Below, in pieces: positions 51,970 through 59,981 of a stretch of 64,000 bases of DNA (position 1 is the stretch's first letter; each line of letters opens with the position of its first letter). Made by a program: the position numbers and the translations under genes. The stretch covers positions 3,224,001 through 3,288,000 of the forward strand of contig CBDFNN010000004.1 in assembly GCA_965250215.1 (NCBI GenBank), read 5' to 3'. Below the pieces are notes generated by a model that had not been told where the DNA came from, ran no database searches, and saw nothing but the letters and a program-made list of their open reading frames with translations. The DNA is from CBDFNN01 sp965250215 (GTDB lineage: Bacteria > Bacteroidota > Rhodothermia > Rhodothermales > DATKEJ01).

Positions 51970-53511
51970 TTATAGCTCATTGCTCAAGAGGTCGGAAGCA
52001 ATCATGCTTAACTGGGGATAGCGTTCCTTAAAGGCCAACATTATTTTTTTGCCCGTCGCTAGGGCACATAGACCGGCTTCAATTGGGTCGAGACCTTGGA
52101 CCAAATAGCCTGCGATCATCCCCGCGAGGACATCGCCCGTCCCAGCCGTTGCGAACTCCGAGTCTCCTTCAACAAGGAAGACATTCCCACCTGGATCCGA
52201 AAGAATATTCGGAGCACCTTTGAGCAAAATATTAGTTCTGCATTTTTGCGCTAATCCAGCTACTTGATCTATGATAGATTTGTCGTTTGAGAATTTTGAC
52301 GCTGCAATAAGCCGGTCGAATTCGCCCCTATGTGGCGTCAGAATCCACTCCGAGATATTCGACTCGGACAAAAGTGCTATATCGAGCTCGAAGGCGTTAA
52401 TCCCATCAGCATCGAGAACTCCCTTTGGGTAGTCTCTAACTAGACCTTTAACCAGCTCTTGCGTTTCTTCATCTCGACCAAGACCGCAGCCCACCAGAAG
52501 CGCCGGGGTCATTTCTATTAATAGATCAATCTCCACACGATCGGCAGCGATAAGGAATTCTCTCTCCTTGGAGCCCAATGGATGTATCACGACTTCCAAT
52601 GCCTCCAAATTTGTTGACAGGGCAATGGATTGAGGTAGAAATTGATGTACAAATCCGCAACCCACTCTCATTGCAGCGAGAGCAGACAGAATCGGTGCCC
52701 CCGGATACCCATGTGAGCCTGTTATAGAAGCAAGAGCACCCTTCGATAATTTATGTTCTCCCAACTCTTTGCTCGGCCTTAAGCCGATTGATTCCTCCAT
52801 CGACATTAGTTTGATATTCATCTCACCGCGTCGACTTGCCTCAAGGTCCTCCTCAAGTATACCAATGTCTAGCACCTCAATGTGACCACAGGCACCGATC
52901 CCATCGTTAAGTAGCATTCCAATTTTGGGAGCTCCAAGTGTAATGGTGTGAATCGCCATAACAGTGGCCGGCATGGCTCTACCCGTTTTCGCATTCAATC
53001 CACTGGGCAGATCTATCGAGACGATTGTATCGCAAGAAAGCGTCCTGATCGACTCTATGACTTCAATCATTTCTGGAGATAAGTCGCGGGACAAGCCAGT
53101 TCCAAAAAGGGCATCTACCAAGACCAGCTTGTTAGATCTATTTCTCTCAATCAGGCTTAGGTCGAGGTGATCGAAGATTTTCAATTCACCAGACTCCAGC
53201 CTCTTCAATCTGGCAAGATTCTCTTGTGCGTCGATGGACAGTTCTACTCCACCGGGGTAGAGAACGGTTACATGTTCGCCTTGATCAATCAATAGTCTAG
53301 CAACGGCTAGCCCATCTCCGCCATTATTTCCACGACCGCAAAGCACAAAGAAATCTTGTTTTCCATAGCTACTAATCAAGCTTTTACAAATAGCATTAGC
53401 TGCGCTCTCCATCAAATCAATTGAAGCCGTTTTGCGATCTTCAATAGTAATGCGATCAGCCTCTCGCATCGCCTCTGGCGTCAGCACGATCTGACCTAGA
53501 CCTTCATTCAA
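51970..53511 (-). CDS. nnrD: Bifunctional NAD(P)H-hydrate epimerase/dehydratase
   Basis: Repairs damaged, hydrated NAD(P)H. The N-terminal epimerase domain has GRGNNGGDGLAVARLL and DALFGTGLSRD, and the C-terminal ADP-dependent dehydratase (carbohydrate kinase-like) domain has KGALASITGSHGYPGAPILSA, LTPHRGEFDRL and the AGTGDVLAGMIAGYL motif. 513 residues, both domains complete, as in the E. coli Nnr fusion. TTG start at 53509-53511. Confidence 0.94.
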   Translation of the reverse strand: MNEGLGQIVLTPEAMREADRITIEDRKTASIDLMESAANAICKSLISSYGKQDFFVLCGRGNNGGDGLAVARLLIDQGEHVTVLYPGGVELSIDAQENLARLKRLESGELKIFDHLDLSLIERNRSNKLVLVDALFGTGLSRDLSPEMIEVIESIRTLSCDTIVSIDLPSGLNAKTGRAMPATVMAIHTITLGAPKIGMLLNDGIGACGHIEVLDIGILEEDLEASRRGEMNIKLMSMEESIGLRPSKELGEHKLSKGALASITGSHGYPGAPILSALAAMRVGCGFVHQFLPQSIALSTNLEALEVVIHPLGSKEREFLIAADRVEIDLLIEMTPALLVGCGLGRDEETQELVKGLVRDYPKGVLDADGINAFELDIALLSESNISEWILTPHRGEFDRLIAASKFSNDKSIIDQVAGLAQKCRTNILLKGAPNILSDPGGNVFLVEGDSEFATAGTGDVLAGMIAGYLVQGLDPIEAGLCALATGKKIMLAFKERYPQLSMIASDLLSNEL

Positions 53512-53556
53512 AGGATAAACGGCTAATTTGATACTTGGAAAATTTCAAGGCTGAGG

Positions 53557-53997
53557 TCAGTTGGAGCATATAGCTTTGAGCACTTCACGCCTTGCCGCTA
53601 GTCTCTTCCTCCAAGTTTCCTCGCTAATTAGCTCCTCGCCATAGAAATACTCCCACTCGTCCACTGTACTTTCATTCAGGACTACCGAAGTTGCCATAAT
53701 CGCGACTCGCCTGAGGATGGGTTTTATTCCCATTTGATGCAGAAAGGTAATCTCAGTTTCGGACCCACTTCCTTCTTTTATAGACATCCAATTGTCACCG
53801 CAGACTTGACAGGTAAAAAAGTGCGATTCGCTCTCATCTATTCCCAAGAGTTGGTCCAAATCAAGACTATCTTCGATCTGAATCGTTTGATCCAGATTCC
53901 CTAGATCCACGTTCATGGATGAAACGGATTCTGAACCACAGTTTTTGCAAGGTAAAAAAGACATCAGGCTGGGGTGATAGTGATCATGACAGGGCAA
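53557..53997 (-). CDS. Zinc-ribbon-like protein, unrecognised
   Basis: 146 residues, or 135 from the alternative ATG 53964 (MSFLPCKNCGS), which I favour because the first CxxC begins right after it. Two CxxC pairs (CKNCGS and CQVCGD) separated by an acidic 47-residue spacer suggest one zinc site. The second half has FLHQMGIKPILRRVAIMATSVVL and an acidic helix. I do not recognise the family. It lies 45 bases before nnrD. Confidence 0.6.
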   Translation of the reverse strand: MPCHDHYHPSLMSFLPCKNCGSESVSSMNVDLGNLDQTIQIEDSLDLDQLLGIDESESHFFTCQVCGDNWMSIKEGSGSETEITFLHQMGIKPILRRVAIMATSVVLNESTVDEWEYFYGEELISEETWRKRLAARREVLKAICSN

Positions 53998-54158
53998 TTA
54001 AGACATTCACAAATGACCCTCTTTACAGTCTTTTAGTTTCACCTTTTTCTTGGTGGTCGAAAGAATTGCCCTAGGAGAATTTTCCGAAGCTCTGTCGCAA
54101 TCTAAATTTTAGACTCGACCTCAGAAATTGCGTCCTTTTGTAAGGCAATTGTCCGTCG

Positions 54159-54243
54159 CGGAGAGGGAGGGATTCGAACCCCCGGTAGCTTGCGCTACAA
54201 CGGTTTTCGAGACCGCCACATTAAACCACTCTGCCACCTCTCC
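54159..54243 (-). tRNA. tRNA-Ser (anticodon CGA)
   Basis: Minus strand, 85 bases with the discriminator. The acceptor stem pairs GGAGAGG with CCTCTCC; the anticodon stem GCGGT/ACCGT carries the loop CTCGAAA with anticodon CGA, decoding UCG. A long variable arm (GTAGCGCAAGCTAC) and the T loop TTCGAAT are as expected for serine. The discriminator is G and CCA is not encoded. Confidence 0.95.
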
Positions 54244-54438
54244 ACTTAGAATTTAAGAAAAACAGAACCTCAGATTTTCAGAATATCCCTAGGCGTAGAA
54301 ATGACTGTCCGAAAAAAACATTCCTGACCTAGCATTGGAATTCATTTGACGAACAAGATTCTACCAATCATCTAGAAAACACGGTTTCAAAAACTGACGT
54401 TCAGATGTTCTGACTATCTGACATTCAGAAAATCTGCC
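54244..54438. repeat. Intergenic low-complexity CTGA/TCAGA-type repeat region
   Basis: 195 bases between tRNA-Ser and the GGGP synthase gene. Recurrent degenerate units of the form TTCAGA/TCTGAC appear (CTCAGATTTTCAGAATAT near 54267; CTGACGTTCAGATGTTCTGA near 54394-54413, then TCTGACATTCAGAAAATCTG to 54435). No gene, no clear hairpin terminator. Confidence 0.4.
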
Positions 54439-55212
54439 CTATCCGTGCGCTGAAGAAACGAGATCTTTGACAAAGGCCTTGTCAGAATTCTGCTCGATTG
54501 CCGTGCCCACGACGATAAATTTTGCACCGGCATGACATGCCGCATCTACCAAAGAAGGGCTAGTCAATCCGCCTCCGACAATCAGCGGGATGTCAACGGA
54601 GTGAGTCACAGCAGAAATTATTTCCAAAGGCACCGCCCGATCCGCGCCCGATCCGGCATCTGTGTACAACATCTTCATGCCCATCATTTCCGCAGCAAGA
54701 GCGGTGGCTGCAGAAATTTCAGGTTTGCTTCTTGGCAAGGGTAAACTGTTACTGATATACTGAGCCGTAGTCAACTTACCTGATTCGATAAGCATATATC
54801 CTGTTGATATCGGCTCCACTTGCATTTGCTTTATAATAGGAGCTCCGTGAACATGTTGTCCGAACAATAAATCTGCATTTCTACCAGAGATTAATGAGAG
54901 GTATAAGATAGCGTCAAGATGAGGACTGATTTGCGAAACCGAACCCGGAAATCCGATTATTGGAAGATCTACACATGCCGAAAGTTTGCGCACATACTTA
55001 TCCAGCTCTGGAGTCCGAAGGAGACTTCCACCAAGAAGTAAGGCGTCTACGCCTGCATCCATCATCGTCTCACAAAATCGCTCGATTGCTGTATAGTCCA
55101 AATTGTCTGGGTCAATCAGTACGGTAAACCCAGAACGACGTGTTTGATGAAGAGACATTAAGCGATCAAATACGGAGCTTGGGTTGAGCTCAATCCTTTC
55201 CAAATTTGACAT
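54439..55212 (-). CDS. Geranylgeranylglyceryl phosphate synthase-like (GGGPS/PcrB family)
   Basis: TIM-barrel prenyltransferase of 257 residues that joins a polyprenyl diphosphate to glycerol-1-phosphate. Landmarks are GFTVLIDPDN, ALLLGGSLL, IIGFPGS, ALYLSLISGRNADLLFGQHV, TGYMLIESG, LYTDAGSGADRAVP and VGGGLTSP. The family is archaeal in fame but group II members occur in Bacteroidota, where the role in membrane lipid is unsettled. The supplying MEP enzyme Dxs is also encoded here. No glycerol-1-phosphate dehydrogenase is in view. Confidence 0.9.
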   Translation of the reverse strand: MSNLERIELNPSSVFDRLMSLHQTRRSGFTVLIDPDNLDYTAIERFCETMMDAGVDALLLGGSLLRTPELDKYVRKLSACVDLPIIGFPGSVSQISPHLDAILYLSLISGRNADLLFGQHVHGAPIIKQMQVEPISTGYMLIESGKLTTAQYISNSLPLPRSKPEISAATALAAEMMGMKMLYTDAGSGADRAVPLEIISAVTHSVDIPLIVGGGLTSPSLVDAACHAGAKFIVVGTAIEQNSDKAFVKDLVSSAHG

Positions 55213-55298
55213 AAAAGAAATGTGGATTTATTCAATAAACGGTTTCATGACTAGCCAGAAATAAGGCTCTCAATCGGATGGATTCCTATCAAGAACTC

Positions 55299-58115
55299 TT
55301 AATTTGCCAATTCCGAGACTACATTTGCAAGGCTAGACAAAGCTTTATCCAAATTCTCTATTTGCTTTCCTCCCGCTGTCGCTAGTTGTGGACGTCCTCC
55401 TCCTCCTCCTCCAATTAACTTGGCTATTTGCCCAATAAGTTTACCAGCTTGCAGTCCCCTTTCTTTGATAGCCGAATCGGATGCAAAGGATACAAGAATG
55501 GCTTTACCTTCCGTATTAGATCCTAGGACTCCAACGGCGAGCTCACTTGCACAGGCCTCACGTAAGGCCTCGCCAACAGACCTTAGGGTATCCATATCTA
55601 GGCCATCGATCCTCCCGCTCAACATTTTAATACCATTAATTTCTTTTGCTGAACTCAAAATCGCATCAAGATTTTCTAATGCGTTTCTTTGATTAAGCTG
55701 CGCAATCTCCTTCTCCAAGACTTTATTCTTTTCTAGACTCTTTTCGACTTGATCGGCAAGAGATTCTTCTGATGATTTGAACTTGGAACCGATATCGTTT
55801 AACTGAGAGGCTTGGCTCAAAACGGATTCATACGCAGCAAGACCAGCGATTGCTTCTACTCGTCTAATTCCAGCGGCAATTGAGCTTTCGGAGACAAATC
55901 TAAATAGTCCTATTTCACCACTGGCTTTTACATGGATTCCTCCACAAAGCTCGACTGAATAATCTGGATCGAAAGTGACCACTCTGACGGAGTCGCCATA
56001 TTTCTCTCCAAACAACATCATGGCGCCACGCTCTTTTGCCTCATCAATAGCGATTTCCTCTTCAATTAACGCCGGGAGATTCTCTTGAATTTTCAGATTG
56101 ACGACTCTCTCAATTTCCGACAATTCTTCCTTACTCAGGCCTTCGAAATGGCTAAAATCAAATCGAAGTCTCTCGTCTGTTACGAGGGATCCCTTTTGAG
56201 CTACATGATCACCCAGAGCATCACGTAGTGCGGCGTGTAGTATATGGGTCGAACTATGATGCTTAGCAATTTCTTTCCTTCTCGACTCATCTATTTTGGC
56301 TAAAACAGAGGATTTACCTAACTCTATCTCACCTTCTATCTCATGAAAATACACACTATCTATCTTGCTTGTGTTCACAACGCGATAATCAACTCCATCG
56401 ATAGTGAGAAAACCTGTGTCTCCGATTTGTCCACCACTTTCCGCATAGAAAGGCGTTCGATCAAGCACAACATGTTGGGACACTCCGTCTTCTCCATCCC
56501 TAGACACGACTCCTAGAATTTTGGCATCGTCAATTTTGGTCTTGCTGTAGCCAATAAAAACCGTTGGATCAAAGGAGTCAGCATTCTCTCCTGTTCCCAT
56601 AGCTTCTCCACTGCTAAAAGCTGAGTGTTTTCGAGCTCGATCTTTCTGCTCCGTCATCAATTCTTGATAGCGCTCGATATCTACAGACAGGCCCTTTTCA
56701 CTAGCCATCAGTTGAGTCAAATCAACAGGGAATCCGTAGGTATCGTGGAGAAGGAAAGTAATGTCACCAGAGAGTGTTCCATTCTTTGCTGCCTTCAAAA
56801 ACTCATCTCTGGAATTTCCATGTGCCTGATTAAGCAAAGCCAAGGCTGGGCCACTCGGATCGAAATCTACATCAACTCCTTCTTCAGCCAGCTCTAATAT
56901 TTTCGGGGCGATACTTTTGAAATATGCAATGCCAACAACAAGGGTCTTAAGAAATGATTGCTCCTCAGATTCTATCACCTTTAAGATGAGTTCCTTGTTC
57001 TTCTCGAGTTCTGGAAATTGCTTTCCCATTTTCGAGACAAGGGGGTCGAATAGCTCAGTCAAAAATGGCTTCTTGAGCTTAAGCGTATCATATCCATATC
57101 GCACAGCCCTTCTAAGAATCCTTCGAATCACATATCCTCGCCCCTCATTTGATGGAACGGCGCCATCAGCAATAGCAAAGCAAATTGTTCTAATGTGATC
57201 AGCAATCACACGCATCGCAATTCGCGCGTTTTCTACCTCCTCCGTGCTGCCATCTATATCATTGTATCCTCTTATTGAGTCTAGCGGAGTTAATTCTGAT
57301 ATTTTATGCAGGATGGGAGCAAATAGGTCTGTGTCATAGGTGCTGCTTTTTCCCTGCAAGACGGCGACGGTTCTTTCTAAACCCATCCCCGTATCTACAT
57401 GCTTGTTGGCAAGTGGCTCTAGGCTTCCGTCCTCCTTACAATTGTATTGGATGAAAACGAGATTCCAGATTTCAATGACCTCTGGATGATCAGCGTTGAC
57501 CAGATCAAAACCATCAACTTCTGCTCGGTCAGCTTCACTTCGAAGATCAACATGTATTTCTGAACATGGGCCGCAAGGACCCGTGTCACCCATCATCCAA
57601 AAGTTGTCCTTGCTCGGACAATACAATATGTGAGATTGATCGATAACCGTCTCTGATTTCCAGAGCTCTGCAGCTTCATGGTCAGGAGCTAGTTGCCATT
57701 TTTCTTCACCTTCGTGAACCGTAGCATAAAGTCGATCTGGGTCAAGGCCCCATTTGTCAACCAAAAGCTCCATGGCCCAGGAAATGGCCTCTTTCTTGAA
57801 ATAGTCTCCGAAACTCCAGTTGCCAAGCATTTCGAAGAGTGTATGGTGATAGGTATCAACACCAACTTCTTCAAGATCGTTGTGCTTTCCGGACACTCGC
57901 AAACATCTTTGTGTATCTGTAGCTCTTTTGTAGTCCCTGCTTCCGATCTCTAGAAAAACATCCTTGAACTGATTCATTCCTGCGTTGACAAACATCAGCG
58001 TTGGATCGTTCTGCGGAACGATAGGAACTCCAGCAACGACCTCATGCTCTTTTCCTCTGAAAAAGTCGAGAAAATCGCGTCTAATCTCTTCTGATGTCTT
58101 CAATTTCGTGTACAA
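55299..58115 (-). CDS. alaS: Alanine-tRNA ligase
   Basis: Class II synthetase of 938 residues. N-terminal catalytic core with FVNAGMNQFKDVFL, DTYHHTLFEMLGNWSFGDYFK, and MGDTGPCGPCSEIHVD. The editing domain has HHSSTHILHAALRD, and the Cys of CGGIHVKASGEIG. The C-terminal oligomerisation domain ends with GGGGGGRPQLATAGG. TTG start at 58113-58115. The mid-region is somewhat longer than the common 875-residue enzyme. Confidence 0.97.
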   Translation of the reverse strand: MYTKLKTSEEIRRDFLDFFRGKEHEVVAGVPIVPQNDPTLMFVNAGMNQFKDVFLEIGSRDYKRATDTQRCLRVSGKHNDLEEVGVDTYHHTLFEMLGNWSFGDYFKKEAISWAMELLVDKWGLDPDRLYATVHEGEEKWQLAPDHEAAELWKSETVIDQSHILYCPSKDNFWMMGDTGPCGPCSEIHVDLRSEADRAEVDGFDLVNADHPEVIEIWNLVFIQYNCKEDGSLEPLANKHVDTGMGLERTVAVLQGKSSTYDTDLFAPILHKISELTPLDSIRGYNDIDGSTEEVENARIAMRVIADHIRTICFAIADGAVPSNEGRGYVIRRILRRAVRYGYDTLKLKKPFLTELFDPLVSKMGKQFPELEKNKELILKVIESEEQSFLKTLVVGIAYFKSIAPKILELAEEGVDVDFDPSGPALALLNQAHGNSRDEFLKAAKNGTLSGDITFLLHDTYGFPVDLTQLMASEKGLSVDIERYQELMTEQKDRARKHSAFSSGEAMGTGENADSFDPTVFIGYSKTKIDDAKILGVVSRDGEDGVSQHVVLDRTPFYAESGGQIGDTGFLTIDGVDYRVVNTSKIDSVYFHEIEGEIELGKSSVLAKIDESRRKEIAKHHSSTHILHAALRDALGDHVAQKGSLVTDERLRFDFSHFEGLSKEELSEIERVVNLKIQENLPALIEEEIAIDEAKERGAMMLFGEKYGDSVRVVTFDPDYSVELCGGIHVKASGEIGLFRFVSESSIAAGIRRVEAIAGLAAYESVLSQASQLNDIGSKFKSSEESLADQVEKSLEKNKVLEKEIAQLNQRNALENLDAILSSAKEINGIKMLSGRIDGLDMDTLRSVGEALREACASELAVGVLGSNTEGKAILVSFASDSAIKERGLQAGKLIGQIAKLIGGGGGGRPQLATAGGKQIENLDKALSSLANVVSELAN

Positions 58116-58247
58116 TCTCGTTTTTAAAGCCAGAAAAAGGAATTTATCCCTAGATTTACTTCAGTTAACGGCTGATACCGTAACAAAATCATGAATCATC
58201 ACGTCTGAACCCCTAACTACAGAAGTAGATTCAAATCGTAACGAATT

Positions 58248-59483
58248 ATGGCAAGGTCTAAATCAAGCATTCTCCTACTAGTTTTACTAATGGTTGTCAC
58301 CGGGATGGTCATCGTCCGGGCCGCTACAGACAACAATCAGGTACATGATGTTCGTGTTGAGCAGATCCATGAAAGAGACATTTATTTTGATGAAGGTGAT
58401 ATTCCGTCAGAGCGGGAGATCGCAGAGATCAAAGCGAATGCAATGGAAGCCGCACACGAAGCACTTTCTAGGGTGCAAGAAAACTCCCCGGAATTTGCTG
58501 AGCTGCATGAATCGCTTGCCGAGCTTCGAGAAAACCTGAAATCATCACTAAATATCCATGTCGAAGTGGAGGCATTAGCCGATGAGTTTGTCATGGTGGA
58601 GCAGTCCTTCGATGTTTCAAATGGAGAATATCTTGATATTAATATTCCGGCATCAGACGTAGAAATAACAACCAACAGTGGCGACGTCGCCAAGATTGTC
58701 TACTTGGTCAAATCTACCAACGAAGAAAAAGCCAGAGAGTTTTTCGATCGAATAAATTTCGAGGCCAGAAAATCAGGGAACACCGTCAGTCTCGAAGGAA
58801 AGATGAAAAGCCGGTCACACTGGAAGACTCGATCAAAGGGAGTCCTTAAAGTGTCTATTCCTTCACAATTTAATGTCGACGCAAAAACTTCTGGCGGAGA
58901 TATCAGCCTAGGCGATTTAGAGGGCCAATTGGACCTGAAAACGTCAGGAGGTGATGTAACTATCGGTAACACAAAAGGAAGCCAAGTTAGTATCAAGACC
59001 TCAGGTGGTGATATCAACACAAATAACGTCGAGTTCGATACAATTCAAATCGAAACTTCTGGTGGTAGCATAAACTTGGACAGCGTGGAAGGAAGGTCAG
59101 TCGAGGTTCGAACTTCGGGTGGCGACATTGTTGCAGATGAAGTCAACGGGAGCAAAGTCATCTTAGCCAGTTCAGGCGGAGACCTTGAGATCGACAGCAT
59201 TTCCGGAGATCTAGAGGCCAGAACATCAGGTGGCGACATTGAGATTGGCCTCAACGGTAACAATCCCGCAAACCTCAGGACGTCTGGCGGAGACATTCGG
59301 ATTATTGCCCCCAGCGACTTGGCTGCAAATGTCAAACTGACCAGCTCGGAAGTAAAAATCGACAGCAAGTTCCAGTTTAGTGGAGAGAAGTCCAAAAGAC
59401 GCGCTGAAGGTACAATCAATGGCGGCGGTCCCCAATTGACCGCTCAAACAAGTGGTGGAAGCATAAGATTAAGGGTTAAATAG
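58248..59483 (+). CDS. DUF4097-type beta-solenoid protein with nine SGG repeats, exported
   Basis: 411 residues. A hydrophobic N-terminus (residues 7-26, LLVLLMVVTGMVIVRA) serves as a signal or anchor. A coiled-coil-like charged section (35-105) precedes a beta-rich part in which nine (T/S)SGG(D/S)(I/V/L) units recur, most at 18-19-residue spacing (about 213-375, last near 400), fitting a beta-solenoid with one turn per unit. Similar DUF4097 adhesin-like proteins occur widely; function unknown. The repeats are also visible in the DNA (58884-59345). Confidence 0.88.
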   Translation: MARSKSSILLLVLLMVVTGMVIVRAATDNNQVHDVRVEQIHERDIYFDEGDIPSEREIAEIKANAMEAAHEALSRVQENSPEFAELHESLAELRENLKSSLNIHVEVEALADEFVMVEQSFDVSNGEYLDINIPASDVEITTNSGDVAKIVYLVKSTNEEKAREFFDRINFEARKSGNTVSLEGKMKSRSHWKTRSKGVLKVSIPSQFNVDAKTSGGDISLGDLEGQLDLKTSGGDVTIGNTKGSQVSIKTSGGDINTNNVEFDTIQIETSGGSINLDSVEGRSVEVRTSGGDIVADEVNGSKVILASSGGDLEIDSISGDLEARTSGGDIEIGLNGNNPANLRTSGGDIRIIAPSDLAANVKLTSSEVKIDSKFQFSGEKSKRRAEGTINGGGPQLTAQTSGGSIRLRVK

Positions 59484-59618
59484 AGTAAAAGCCTCTTGTT
59501 GAGACGGCAACGCGTTTGATAATCGATGCCCGCTTTCGTGTCTCAGCTAGTTCTTCTCTTTGATTTATGTCTCTAATACTCTAAAATCGCTGCATTCAAT
59601 CAATTAAAGCCAGCGACA

Positions 59619-59909
59619 TTGAAGAAGTACAAAGTCACAATTATATTTACGGTTCTGAGCATTGTTGGCGCGATTGCCTTGGGTTCGGCGGTATCGAGAG
59701 GAGGTAAATTCCTGCCATTGGTTATTCTTTCCTTTGGATCTATCGTTTGGGCACTTAGAAAAAGTGACACAGACGGATTTCACCGTTACAAGAGGATGAG
59801 AAGAGCGGGCGATCCCGATCCTCAATTTCACATTCTTGAGTCTTCTATCCTGTTTTTCATCCTCTTAGGACAGTTTATTACGACCTGCTACATGACGATG
59901 ACGTCCTAG
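59619..59909 (+). CDS. Small membrane protein, unrecognised
   Basis: 96 residues with a TTG start at 59619. Two or three hydrophobic segments (8-25, 30-45 and 75-92) with a basic central loop (RKSDTDGFHRYKRMRRAGDPDPQ). No family is recognised. It lies 135 bases after the DUF4097 gene and 72 bases before the DUF4175 gene on the same strand. Confidence 0.55.
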   Translation: MKKYKVTIIFTVLSIVGAIALGSAVSRGGKFLPLVILSFGSIVWALRKSDTDGFHRYKRMRRAGDPDPQFHILESSILFFILLGQFITTCYMTMTS

Positions 59910-59981
59910 GAGAAACCCTAGAAACACCAGTCTGTACCAATTTCAAGGACAATAATGTTCTTGAAATCCAGTTAATTCGGA

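Noticed and set aside
58884..59345. Tandem DNA repeats that could suggest a CRISPR array
   Set aside because: The repeats are in frame within a coding region, are degenerate, and encode regular SGG units of a beta-solenoid.
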